The position numbers were made by a program, and so were the translations under genes. Below, piece by piece: positions 10,428 to 20,508 of a stretch of DNA of 64,000 bases (the stretch's first letter is position 1; each line of letters opens with the position of its first letter). The stretch comes from Mauremys mutica (taxonomy: Eukaryota; Chordata; Testudines; Geoemydidae). The notes below the pieces were generated by a model. That model was given only the letters and a program-made list of their open reading frames with translations, had not been told where the DNA came from and did no database searches. The DNA is taken from positions 8,277,053-8,341,052 of the forward strand of contig NC_059079.1 of NCBI RefSeq assembly GCF_020497125.1. Reading direction: 5' to 3'.

Positions 10428-10727
10428 TATGTCTACACTACCACTTATGTTGGTATGACTTATGTTGCTCAGGGGTGCGAATAAGCCACCCCGCTGAGTG
10501 ATATAAGTTACGCCCACCTAAACACTGGTGTAGACAGCGCTGTGTCAGTGGCAAAGCTTCTCCTGACAACATAGCTACTGCTGCTCATTGGGGATGGATT
10601 AATTAAGTCAATGGGAGAGCTCTCTCCTGACGGCTTAAAGTTACTTCACTAGAGGGCTTACAGAGGCACAGTTGCATCAGTGCAGCTGCGCCATTGTAAG
10701 CTCTCTAGTGTAGCCGTAGCCTTGGAC
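10428..10727. mobile_element. GTCTACACT-type MITE
   Basis: The left end TATGTCTACACTACC and right end CTCTAGTGTAGCCGTAGCC are inverted. The interior has CTCAGGGGTGCGAATAA, ACAGCGCTGTGTC and GGGAGAGCTCTCTCCTGACGG, shared with copies at 17733-17998 and 23238-23501. It carries no gene. Confidence 0.7.
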
Positions 10728-10769
10728 TACTTACTTGGCAAACATACCTCCTTTACTGTTACTTTGTCA

Positions 10770-11745
10770 TGGTTTGCCTGTTTATCTGTACAGAAGAGTG
10801 GACTCACTCTTGATGCACCCCCTAGTAGTTGGCATGGTGTAGCAGGCACTTTTTTCCATCTGGCACCCCCTGCTGACAGCCAGTGTGGCTCTGCTGTGGT
10901 CTCTCTTCTCATAACCCGAACCTCCAGGCAGGTTATAATGTACCCTTTTGGGGTAACAGAAGTCCAGCAAATAAAAATCCCAAAGCCCTTACAATGAAGT
11001 CTTCTGCCCTAACTTGTGCCCCCATAGTCTTCACACCCTTCTCTCAGGGCTCTCAGTCATTGTTGTCTCCTACTCTGGGCCTCATGCTGTCTCACCAATG
11101 GCCTCTCACTGCACTGAGCTCCAGTCCAGGGACCCTAAGATGTCTCCCTATTCAGCCTCTCTCAGGTCTTCTCCCTCACAACCTCTCTAGGTTCACTCTT
11201 CTTTCAGGGCTAGGACTTGCAGGGCTCTCCCCTGGAATACCTTAACAAACACCCAAACCATAAAATATAAACATAAACCTGCTTCTTCCCTCCTTGGGCT
11301 TTACTTTAGTCCCTCTCAACTTTTCCCTGCTCTATTCACCAACTGAATACCTCCCAGGGTCCAGTTCCTTCCCTTTGGTCAGGGCTTCCCACCAGAGCCT
11401 GCCCCACTCTGATGCCAGTCGCGTGTCCCCCAGCCTCCTGCCAGACTTCTCTGTTCAGAACAATAACTCTCCTTCTGTGCTTCCTGCTTGACCCCTCCCC
11501 CGCCTCTTGACTCTCTAGTTCCAGAAAGTGACTGCAGGGTTCCTTTCTCTCCCCACTGCAACCCCACTCTGCTTCAAACTTCCTCTGTTTAAAGGAACCA
11601 CCCAAGTATTTTCCCAGCTAGAATGCATCATTAATTAAGCCTGGCCCATCTTCCAGGTACAGCCAGGTACCATAACTGGCCTCTCAGGCCCCCATTAACC
11701 CTTTCCGAGCCTGTGCGAGGTACACACTCCATCATAATCACCCTG
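10770..11745 (-). repeat. Possible LTR-type repeat, antisense
   Basis: Read on the minus strand, it opens with GATGGAGTGTGTACC and runs through AGGCTCGGAAAGGGTTAA, the GGCTTAATTAATGATGC block and a long GA-rich region, ending near ACCATGACA. The roughly 1-kb length, TG...CA-like ends and lack of coding motifs resemble a solo LTR. I see no second LTR, primer-binding site, polypurine tract or clean duplication, so it could be another repeat class. Frames of 60-120 residues on both strands show no domain. Confidence 0.35.
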
Positions 11746-12785
11746 TTGTACCTTGTCATAATCATATACTGCAGGTAGGGAATGTCTTTGTTTTACTCAT
11801 TTGTATGGTGCCTACTACAATGGGTTCCTAATTTAATACTGAGTCTTCTAGACACTGTTAAGTGCTGCTGTAAAAGCTACATAGAGGAAGCCATTTGGAG
11901 CATACAACACATATTACTGATCCTCCAAACCCAGGAATTATGCTACATATTTTTTAGCACCATCTACTGGTTTCTTACCTATTAACATACAAGAGTGCTC
12001 TGTGTCTGTATGTAACAGGTGCTACCACATTATGAATAAATAAAAATCTGTTGGTCAATAAGAACTATATCCAACCATCTGGACTAGTATAAAAAGTTTA
12101 TGAGAGAAATGTCAAATATTCCTATGATTTAGCCAACAGTGCTCCATGTCTCTGACTACACTAGTTCTGTGCACAAAAATCACATAAAACCACTATTTTT
12201 GCTGGCCTTTGTGACCCATATTTTAAATATTTATTCACATTCACTTTTTAAGGGAGAGAAATACATGTAATTTGCACTTTGGAATAAGTTGGAGGTGTCC
12301 GTGAGCTGCATGCAATTTCATGGACGGCAGAATACCAATTTTACTTAAATGACAGAGCCCCCTAATGTGTCATATTTAAATGACCTGAAAATAAGAGATA
12401 TGAAGGCATAAGAAGGAGCAAAAAATGAACCTAAATATTTTAAACCCAGTGCAATTCAATGATATTTTAGTGTGTATTTCACTGTTTGCACCAGACTCAC
12501 TCTCTGAAGTAGAAATCTTTTGCATTATGCCTCTTCAGAGTGGGCATTTCCATCAGAAGCAATGCAACGCTTTCGTGGATATATACAGCATGCCCAATCC
12601 CTTAGGGTGAAATTCATGACACCTCTACAAAGCCCAGTAAGTTAGTTTTGTGCAGGGGGACTACTCAGTTTGTCAGAGCTCCCTCCTATCTCCAGCCTCT
12701 AACCTGCAGGAAGGCTGTGACTTGAGCTAGTCAGACCCTGAAATTCCAGTTCTGTAGAAAATTCAGAAACATTGTGTTTCAACCA
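11746..12785. other. Unique DNA, no gene seen
   Basis: Short frames only (11782-11985, 12425-12610), no domains. No repeat recognised. Confidence 0.45.
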
Positions 12786-13526
12786 CATCCGGCCTGCAGG
12801 ACCGTCCTGCCTGGCTCCTGAGCTCCCGGCTGGGGAGGCTAGGGGAGGCTAGCCCCTGGCCCCTCCCCTGCTGGCCGCCCTCCCCCCCCCCCCCCGCAGC
12901 CACACCACCGCGTGGGCAGCGCTCTGGGCGGCGGGGCGGTGCGCTTCTGCCGAGAAGAGCAGTAGCGTGTCTAGCTCCAGCCAGGTGGCGCGGTTGCCAG
13001 ACATGCTGCTCTGAGCAGCACGGTAAGGGGGCCAGGGCCAGGGGGTTGGATAAGGGGCGGGGGGTCCCAAGGGGCAGTCAGGGGACAGAGAGCTGGGAGG
13101 GTTGGATAAGGGGCAGGGAGCAGGGGGCAGTTGGAGGGGGCGGAGGTTCAGGGGGGCAGTCAGGGGATGGGAAATGGGGGGGGATTGGATAAGCGTGGGA
13201 GTCCCAGGGGGCCTGTCAGGGGGTGGGGGGTGGATAGGGGTCAGGGCAGTCAGGGGATTGGGAGCAGGGGGGTTGGATAGGGGGTGGTGTCCCGGGGGGC
13301 GGTTAGGGGCGGGGGATCCTGGGAAGGGGTGGTTAGGGGACAAGGAGCAGGGGGGTTGGATGGGCTAGGGGTTCTGAGGGGGACAGTCAGGGGGCGGGAA
13401 GTGGGAGGGGGCGGATAGGGAGTGGGGGCCAGGCTGTTTGGGGAGGCATAGCCTTCCCTACCCGGCCCTCCATACAGTTTTGCAACCCCAATGTGGCCCT
13501 CGGGCCAAAAAGTTTGACCACTCCTG
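12786..13526. mobile_element. G-rich nonautonomous DNA element, 5' end damaged
   Basis: The right terminus GGGCCAAAAAGTTTGACCA followed by CTCCTG is an inverted end of the CAGGAGTGGTCAAA type. The left end begins at CCGGCCTGCAGGACCGTCC without its terminal CAG repeat. A block of about 400 bp (13020-13430) consists of GGGGGCAGTCAGGGG and GGGTTGGATAGGGG units repeated in tandem, with many potential G-quadruplex runs. The 164- and 88-residue frames here are translations of these G/C repeats. Confidence 0.65.
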
Positions 13527-13534
13527 CTCTATAA

Positions 13535-13743
13535 CAGTGGTCCCCAACCTTTTTCCCATGGGGCGGATGAGCATCCGCCGAAATGCCGCCGACAAGCAGT
13601 GTCATCCAGAGGCGTCGCTGCCGAAATGCTGCCGAATTTCGGCAGCATTTCGGCGGATGCTCATCCACTGGCCAGTATGTGGGTGCACTTAGACACCCCG
13701 GCGGGCACCATGGCACCCATGGGCACCGCATTGGGGACCCCTG
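13535..13743. mobile_element. hAT-type MITE abutting the preceding element
   Basis: Ends CAGTGGTCCCCAACC and ATTGGGGACCCCTG are inverted. The flanking 8 bp match at seven of eight positions (CTCTATAA at 13527-13534, CTCTGTAA at 13744-13751). The core is a palindrome around CCGAAATGCTGCCGAATTTCGG and GGATGAGCATCC. A fragment of the same family lies inside the hAT transposon at 16150-16340. Confidence 0.8.
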
Positions 13744-13759
13744 CTCTGTAACAATACTA

Positions 13760-13985
13760 ACCATTTCTTATAGCACCTTACATGTTCAAAGTACTGTACA
13801 GACATGAACAAGTTAAGCCTTACAACATCCCATAAAGTAAACGGGTAATTATCGAAAATCTGAGGCAGGTAGCTAGAACATGTTCTTCAAGACCACACTG
13901 TAAGTGGGTGGCAGAGGCAGAATTAGAACTCAAGCCTCCTGCAGACTACACTGCCTCCATACTGGCATCTTCTACTTTAAGGGTA
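13760..13985 (-). repeat. MIR-like SINE, antisense
   Basis: On the minus strand the AGGCTTGAGTTCTAATTCTG segment precedes the MIR-type ACAGTGTGGTCTTG and CTACCTGCCTCAG blocks, and a TTATGGGATGTTG block follows. It is strongly diverged. Confidence 0.5.
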
Positions 13986-14481
13986 ACATCTGTGCTTGGC
14001 GAGAGAACATGCTCATAACCACAGTTAGCTAAATTCCTTGCATCTCAATCCCATTTCTCTGTATGACGTTTCCTTACTTAAATTTTAAAAGATCAATATG
14101 CATCAGCTTGGCTCCTGTTGCTAAATTTCTTTAATTCTTGTTCTTGCACATATCTATGATTTAGAGTAATAATTGTGCCTGATATTGGTATTTCCATTCT
14201 CCACGCCATCCCACCTTCTTAAAAAGAAAAAAAGCCTATGATTCTACCCAAAGATTTAGTAATTTTACAAACCACACTACAGCAACATTTATCAGATGCA
14301 TTAATATCCAATACCTGCCTCAGATACATAGGACACATCACATAAGTTCACGATCTCATGGACTAGATCCCATTGAATTGTCAAACAAAATACATTGTTT
14401 GGACAGAATAGTTACTTACATATAAACGAGGTTCTTCTAGGGTATTGTGTCTTCAGAGTGACACCATGGGGAAAGCACATG
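13986..14481. other. Unique DNA, no gene seen
   Basis: Nothing recognised; AT-rich with no domain-bearing frame. Confidence 0.45.
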
Positions 14482-15005
14482 GCTTGGTGCAGGGCTGGCC
14501 TTACCATGAGGCGAACTGAGGTGGCCGCCTCAGGTGCCAGACTAGGGGGCGCGGGGAACACTACTAGGATCCAGAGTGTAGAAAATTGTCTCTGCTGCTG
14601 GTGCATATGTATTCTCTCTGATCTAGATGCACAGAGATGGTGGAGTGCAGTGCTGGAGGAAGGAGGACACAAGAGACATAACAGGCAAGCAGGAGAAAAG
14701 GTGAGAGGGAATAACAGAAAGCAGCAGGAGCTGCAGGGAGAGAGAGGAGGAGGAGCCTCTTATGTACCTCTCTAGCACCCCCAGGAGCCTGGACTGATTA
14801 ACACCTGCTTCTCAGGGAGCTTCCTGTTTCCTGTTGCTTCCCTGAATCCACTTGAGGAGAACACGCAGTCAACTGAAGTAGTAGGAGCCAGTTAGGCCCT
14901 TAAGACGCTGGTATCTTCCCTCACTCAGACCCTGCTACCAGTCTGCTCATTTGTCCCCTTCAACTGAGTGTTGAGAGCCACTATAGCTGGCACAGAACAG
15001 CAGTC

Positions 15006-17404
15006 ATGAGTGAAAGAAGAAAACACCCCTTTGGGGCAGCATTCAGAAAAAGAAAGAAAGCGAAGGAAGCTTTTCTATCTAAGCAGGAAGGAGCTCTCCT
15101 GAGATACATGGACACAAATGTTCACGGTGAGCCTTCAGACCCCAGAGAGGATGTGAGTGGTGAGGAGATGCCTGATCTTCCAGTTAGTCAGAATGCAGGT
15201 GACCTGGCAGCTACCACAGCATCCATAGCTCCACCTCAAATGGATGTAACCATGCACATTCCTGAAGAAAAGTGTAGATCAGAGAAGAGTGTGGTGGAGG
15301 CACAAGAAACAGCTGCTGCTGAGTTTAGTTCCTTAAGTCTAGATGATCCAGGACTGTGGACCCACTTGAGCAGTAGCCTGAGGGACTTCCTTGTACTGCA
15401 TGGGCCACAGCAAGTGAAAACCTTCATGTTCCCCAAAGGCAGTGAAAATAGAAGTTTCCATCCAACACATTCCTGGCGTGAAATCCCCAATGGTGACAAA
15501 GTGGAAAGGCCATGGCTTATGTACTCAAAAACCCAGAATGCTGCATACTGTTTTTGTTGCGAACTCTTCCAGTTTAATGTTCCAGCCACATTGGGTTCTA
15601 CAGGAACAAAGGACTGGAAAAATCTGGCTAGAAATCTGGCATGCCATGAGAAGGCAGCAAATCACCAGAGAGCATTCCATAGGTGGAAAGAGCTTCAGAT
15701 GTGACTAAGGTTAAAGGCCACCATAGATGATCAGCATCCATAGAAGATTCCATCAGAGTCTCTTTACGGACAAAATATTTTGAAAAGGCTCATTGCCATT
15801 ATGAGAATGCTTGCTACCCCAAACCTAGCACTGAATGCCACTTCAGATCAGCTGTATGTGCCAAACAATGGAAACTTCCTTAAAATTGTGGAGCTGATGG
15901 CTGAGTTTGATGCTGTACTCCAGGAGCATCTAAGAAGAGTCACCACCCAAGAAATGTACACACACCACTATCTTGGAAAAACAATTCAAAATGAGATCAT
16001 ACAGTTACTGGCAACAAAAGTCAAAAAGAAGATTGTGGCAGATCTGAAGTCAGCAAGATATTACTCTGTTATTCTGGACTGCACACCTGACATCAGCCAT
16101 ACAGAACAAATTACTTTAATGGTGTGTTTTGTAACAACAGAACCTAGTGCAGTGGCCCCCAACCTTTTTCGTCTGGCGGGCGCCGGACAACGAGCCACTG
16201 AGGACCGTGGCCAGTGCACGAGCATCTGGCAAAATGCTGCCGAGAAGCGGCAATGTCAACAGGTGTTGCCGCCAAAAGGCCACCGACAAGCATCATCATC
16301 CAGAGGCATCGCCGCCGAAATGCCGCTGAAAAACATGATGGGAAAGTCGAGTGGAGGTGATAAATCCTATCAAATACCAAATTGGGAAGATAGATGATGC
16401 CATAGTTGCCATTATGGAGGAGAATGCTATGACAGGAACTGTTTGTGGGAGAACAATGGCAGAGGGAAATGGAATCACCAGAAACAAATAACTTCAAATT
16501 TCTGTGTTGTGGCACGACATACTGTTTGAAATAAATGTAAGCAAGAGACTCCAAGGTGTTGACCTTGATATATCTGGAGCAATGGAACAACTGGACAAAG
16601 CAAAGTCATACCTACAGTCTTACCAGTCAGATGAGGGATTTCAAAACATTCTGAAGAATGTACAGAAGTTGGCAGAGGAACTTCACACTGAAGCTATTTT
16701 CCCACCCATTCAAGAATACAAGAGTCATCGAAGAGGAAGACATTTTGATTACGAGGCACGGGATAATCCCATAAGAGACCCCAAACAACAATTCAAAGTT
16801 GAATTCTTTAACCAGGTGCTAGATTGTGCAATACAGTCAGTTGAACGTTTCATGCAGCTCAAGGAACACAGCAGTATATTTGGGATGTTGTATGATATTC
16901 CAAAAATCCTCACTCTACCTGAAGAAGACCTACACCAGCAATGCAGGGCACTAGAGACAGTGTTGACACATGATGACATGCGCTATATTGATGCAAGTGA
17001 TTTAGGTGATGAACTGAAAGCCCTTTCAAGATATATTTCAGTAGGATCAACTTCAAAGGCTGTTCTGGAATATATGTGCACAAATAAGATGACCAACCTC
17101 TTTCCAAATGCTTTTGTTGCATACGTCTAACACTTCCTGTAACAGTTGCCAGTGGAGAACGCAGCTTCTCCAAGCTGAAGTTAATAAAAACACATCTACG
17201 CTCCACAATGACACAGGAGAGGCTGGTCGGCCTTGCAACCATCTCAATAGAGCATGAGCTGGCCCAGACTGTGGACCTTCAGGAAGCAGTTCAAATCTTT
17301 GCAACCAAGAAGGCATGGAAAGCACCACTGATTATTCAAACAGATAAAAATGCCAGTGTTTACTATGCAGACAAGAAAAGTTACATTTGCTGTTCACGCG
17401 TTTG
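15006..17404 (+). pseudogene. hAT transposase (ZMYM1/TTF-type), inactivated
   Basis: Codons from the ATG at 15006 give a basic N-terminus (SERRKHPFG..RKRKKAKE) and, near residues 155-205, a TTF-type zinc finger (HSWREIPNG..RPWLMYSKTQNAAYCFCCELF, with CFCC). The same frame continues past a TGA (15702-15704) and a TAG (15741-15743) into a DUF4371-like segment ending at YSVILDCTPDIS, whose Asp is the likely first catalytic residue. A MITE fragment (16150-16340) sits at a deletion that removes the second catalytic Asp region. The frame resumes near 16341, has a stop before LWHDILFEIN (16504), and carries the C-terminal helical region. A 1-bp frameshift near 17128 precedes the hATC dimerisation motif LTLPVTVASGERSFSKLKL. 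The Glu in GERSFS is kept. It cannot make an active transposase. Confidence 0.88.
16150..16340. mobile_element. Truncated hAT-type MITE at the transposase deletion
   Basis: It starts CAGTGGCCCCCAACC, directly comparable to the start of 13535-13743, and shares CATCATCCAGAGGC, GCCGACAAGC and GCCGAAATGCCGC segments with it. The right terminus is absent. The transposase reading picks up immediately after with a large codon gap, so the same event probably deleted both the MITE end and transposase sequence. Confidence 0.75.
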
Positions 17405-17732
17405 AAAGTTAAGTATTAATTAAAATTTTTGAACAAGGCATTTTAAGTTGTTAGTTCTCCTTTACTGGGGTAGGTAACGGAGCAGTACCATGAGAGGAGT
17501 AGAATAGGAAGAAGTCAGAATTGAGACCTTTCAAAGTTTTGGCCCAAGCAAGGGGGCATCATTTGAGCTCCCCTCCTCAGGTGCCAATGTGTTGTGGGCT
17601 GGCCCTGGCTTGGTGTCACAATCTCAGAACAATGTAGGCAAAATGATGAATGTTAGGTCACATGCATAACCACCCTCTTATGAAACAGAGCATCCAGGGG
17701 TAAAAAAAGGGGTGTGGCCCACCACACATCTT

Positions 17733-17998
17733 AGGGCAGGTCTACACTTAAAACACTGCATCGGCACAGCTGCACTGCAGAGCTTAATGAATACACTCCT
17801 ACACTGATGGGAGAGCTTCTCACGTTGGCGTAGTTAATTCACCTCCCCAAAAGGCAGTAGCTATGTCAATGGGAGACACAGCACTGTCTACATGGGGGGT
17901 TAGGTCGGTATAACTACATCGCTCAGGGGTGTGGATTTTTCACACTCCTGAGCAACGTAGTTATACTGATATAGGTCTGTAGTGTAGACCTGGCCTCA
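17733..17998. mobile_element. GTCTACACT-type MITE, nearly complete
   Basis: Ends GGGCAGGTCTACACTT and AGTGTAGACCTGGCC are inverted. An internal palindrome near 17910-17975 pairs AACTACATCGCTCAGG and CCTGAGCAACGTAGTT around TGGATTTTTCACAC. Flanks TTA/TCA would fit a 3-bp target duplication typical of PIF/Harbinger elements. Confidence 0.8.
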
Positions 17999-19935
17999 GT
18001 TTCTTTCTACCTCCCTTGGCAGCAGGTCTTGTGGAAAAAACAGATCATCCTCCTCTTATGACTCAGCTTTCATTTCTTAAGATAAGAACTCAAGGATGTG
18101 GTCTAAAGAATAATGCCTATTGAACAATGATTTTTACACAATGTTTTCCCAAAATGAGAATCAGATCTTGACCATGCTTCCTGCCGCTAAGACTCGGCTC
18201 TCACCCACTCACACAACCATCAAGCTACAGAGACTAATGTCACGTAAAATGATTAAAAGAACTCTAACAGCTGCAACTAGAATGTCACCTGAAGAAGCCA
18301 CAGAGGCTGTTTTTTGACCTTGAAAGTGAACAGTTAAGAACATAAAATTCAAAATTAATAAAGACAGTCAGACCTGACTAATCCATTTGTCTTAGTTGGA
18401 TGACTTAAATCCAGTTTTGTATGCATGCACAAATGACTCAGTGGAAGAATGTGGCATCTGCAAGTTGGTAGGCAAAAGCTATGCTTAAAAGTGTGCTCAG
18501 GGCCAGTTTAGAACACCCACTAAAGATCATACTTTATCTGACTCAAACATGGCGTGCAAAGCCTTACCCTGTCTTAACTGAGGAACTTCCACAGCAATAC
18601 TTGTTTATCTGTTTATCCTTTGTAACTCAAATGAAAATGGGGCTTCATCGACTGGCTCAGGATTAGGCAGGTTTGATTGGCATGCAGCCATGAGTCTGTG
18701 CTTCATGTTTGTATCCAAATACAAACAGGCTTCAGACTGAGGTGGGATTTCATGACTTTTTGGAAACATTTAATATGGGACTTTGTCTACCGAGCCTCAG
18801 TTAGTCTTGTGAGTCTGAGCTTGATTTATTTATTTTTTAAAGAGTTGGCATGATGTTTAGAAGAGAGTTAATTATTCACAAGCAGCCAAACAGCCTTTCA
18901 ACCTTAGAACACCTTTACACTTAGAAATGGGAAGTGAAACCTTTACACTTAGAAATGGGAAGTGGTTGAATCCTGCCCCATGTTAAATTGTAGTAAGTGC
19001 AACACAGACATCTGTGGGCCTGACTGTAATTTCACATCATAGTAAATCAGTGGTAACTCCACTGCACACTGATGCAAAACTGGTGTGACATCGGAATCAA
19101 GCCCTTAATATTTGTCATATAGATGTCACTTTTCTATACCTGTGCCAAATATCTATAGATATGTGAGCTGCTAAGAAATAAAGATGTATGTGCTCAAGAA
19201 TATTTTGTATATTTCCAAAATATAATATAGTAAATTAATATATTTTCAGAAGAAACAGCACAAAAATAGATATTGCAGGTGCAAAGGTTAGAACCTGCTT
19301 ACACAGTCCACATTCTGAATTAATTACCACATACTGTGTACTCAACCAAGCAGACCACATATAAGATGTGTTCCTCTCTCCCCTCCAAAAATTGCTCAAA
19401 CAGATTCAAAAGAACACTGAGACACAAAACTAGTATTAATATCAAGCATTTCAGTATCAATTATGTAGATCAAGGATGTTTTTTGATGGAACTTGGTTAT
19501 GAGTTTGACAGGTATTTAGGGTACAAGTTAAATGAGAGACATCTGTGAGCTGAACAGCACAGGTGTTTACTGACTGACAGCAAGGCGGAACACTGCAATT
19601 GGCAAAAAATCTTTACAATGATTTAAAAAAGAAAAATGAGCATTAGGGACTTTGTTAGGATAAAAATAAGTTTTTAAAAATCCTTATGTGTGTTCTGAAT
19701 CCCTTCCTCCCTATGTCTTAACTGGACATTTAAAATAGAAAATCCAGTTTACTTGAAGGTGTGGACAAGAAACTCAATGTGCTGGAAAATGGGTGGTTTC
19801 AAATAGGGGGTATATAGCTGGAGCAAAGGGCAATGAACATGGTCTTAGCAGCTGCATTGATGTTACAAGATCATAAGTGAGAGGGGAGGTAGTTCTCATC
19901 ATAGTGAATGGGGAAGTGCTGTCTGTCACGCTGTC
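17999..19935. other. Unique DNA with one short tandem duplication; no gene seen
   Basis: Frames of 60-70 residues (18120-18317, 18481-18666, 19336-19548) lack domains. A 26-bp sequence CCTTTACACTTAGAAATGGG.. is repeated at 18911-18936 and 18939-18964. Confidence 0.5.
18911..18964. repeat. Two-copy tandem duplication, 28-bp period
   Basis: ACCTTTACACTTAGAAATGG followed by GAAGTG occurs twice with no mismatch and a 28-bp offset. The absence of mismatches marks it as recent. Confidence 0.9.
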
Positions 19936-20508
19936 TTCAGGGTGGGGGGCTCCCCGGCTCCCACTGGCATGGCCCTGCAGCTCCTAGGTGTAGGTGCCTG
20001 GGGGCTCCGCATGCTGCCTGTGCCTGGAAGCCCCCACAGCTCCCATTGGCTGCTGTTCCCAGCCAATGGGAGCTGCACAGCCAGCGCTTGTGGTGGGAGC
20101 AGTACATGGAGGTCCCTGGCCCCTCCACCACCTAGGAGCTGCAGGGACATGTGGAGCCAGATTGGGAGCCCCTGCCAGCCCAGCCAACCCTCCCCCCCTA
20201 GAACCAGCAGGGGCCCTGGGCCATCTGCTGCTGTCCTTGCCCCCACAGCACCAGCGGGGGTCCCGGACCGTGTGCCGCTGCCCGACCACTCCCCCCAGCA
20301 CCCATGGCCCCCCCCAGACTGGTCCTCCCAGAGCACCCGTGGCACCCCTGGACTTCCCCTCCGCAGATAACCTGCAGCCCCCTGCCCAAGTTTTACTTAG
20401 GGGTATATAGTGAAAGTCATGGACAGGTCACGGGCCATGAATTTTTGTTTACTGCCTGTGACCTGTCCATGACTTTTACTAAAAATACCCGTGACTAAAA
20501 CGTAGCCT
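19936..20508. mobile_element. GC-rich nonautonomous DNA element with terminal hairpin
   Basis: The right part holds an inverted pair, GTCATGGACAGGTCACGGGC (from 20416) and GCCTGTGACCTGTCCATGAC (ending 20474), around a short ATTTTTGTTTACT loop. TTTACTAAAAATACCCGTGAC then runs to the end. The left part contains short inverted CAATGGGAGCTG/CAGCTCCCATTG arms (20036-20075). The 5' boundary is approximate and no duplication was found. Six overlapping open frames of 60-142 residues on both strands are composition artefacts. Confidence 0.55.

Larger units (their letters stand above)
14490..17607 (+). mobile_element. 3.1-kb hAT transposon with perfect TSD and broken transposase
   Basis: A perfect 8-bp duplication GCTTGGTG (14482-14489 and 17608-17615) delimits a 3118-bp element. 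Ends are CAGGGCTGGCC and GGCTGGCCCTG, with subterminal inverted CCTCAGGTGCCA (left 14529-14540, right complement near 17577). Left and right termini match the CAG...CTG hAT pattern. Inside lies a transposase gene of the TTF-zinc-finger/ZMYM-like hAT lineage, damaged by stops, a frameshift, a large central deletion and an inserted MITE fragment. The ends and the deleted interior make it the only near-autonomous DNA transposon in the window, and a plausible relative of the source of nearby CAGGGC-ended MITEs. Confidence 0.93.

Noticed and set aside
12849..13343. 164-residue proline-rich minus frame
   Set aside because: It is the translation of a G-rich tandem array inside a DNA element.
14395..14775. 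126-residue frame at the left end of the hAT transposon
   Set aside because: It starts outside the element and crosses its terminal repeat. The transposase start at 15006 fits far better.
19926..20410. Several overlapping frames of 100-142 residues on both strands
   Set aside because: Frames open on both strands at once in GC-rich repeat DNA are a composition effect.
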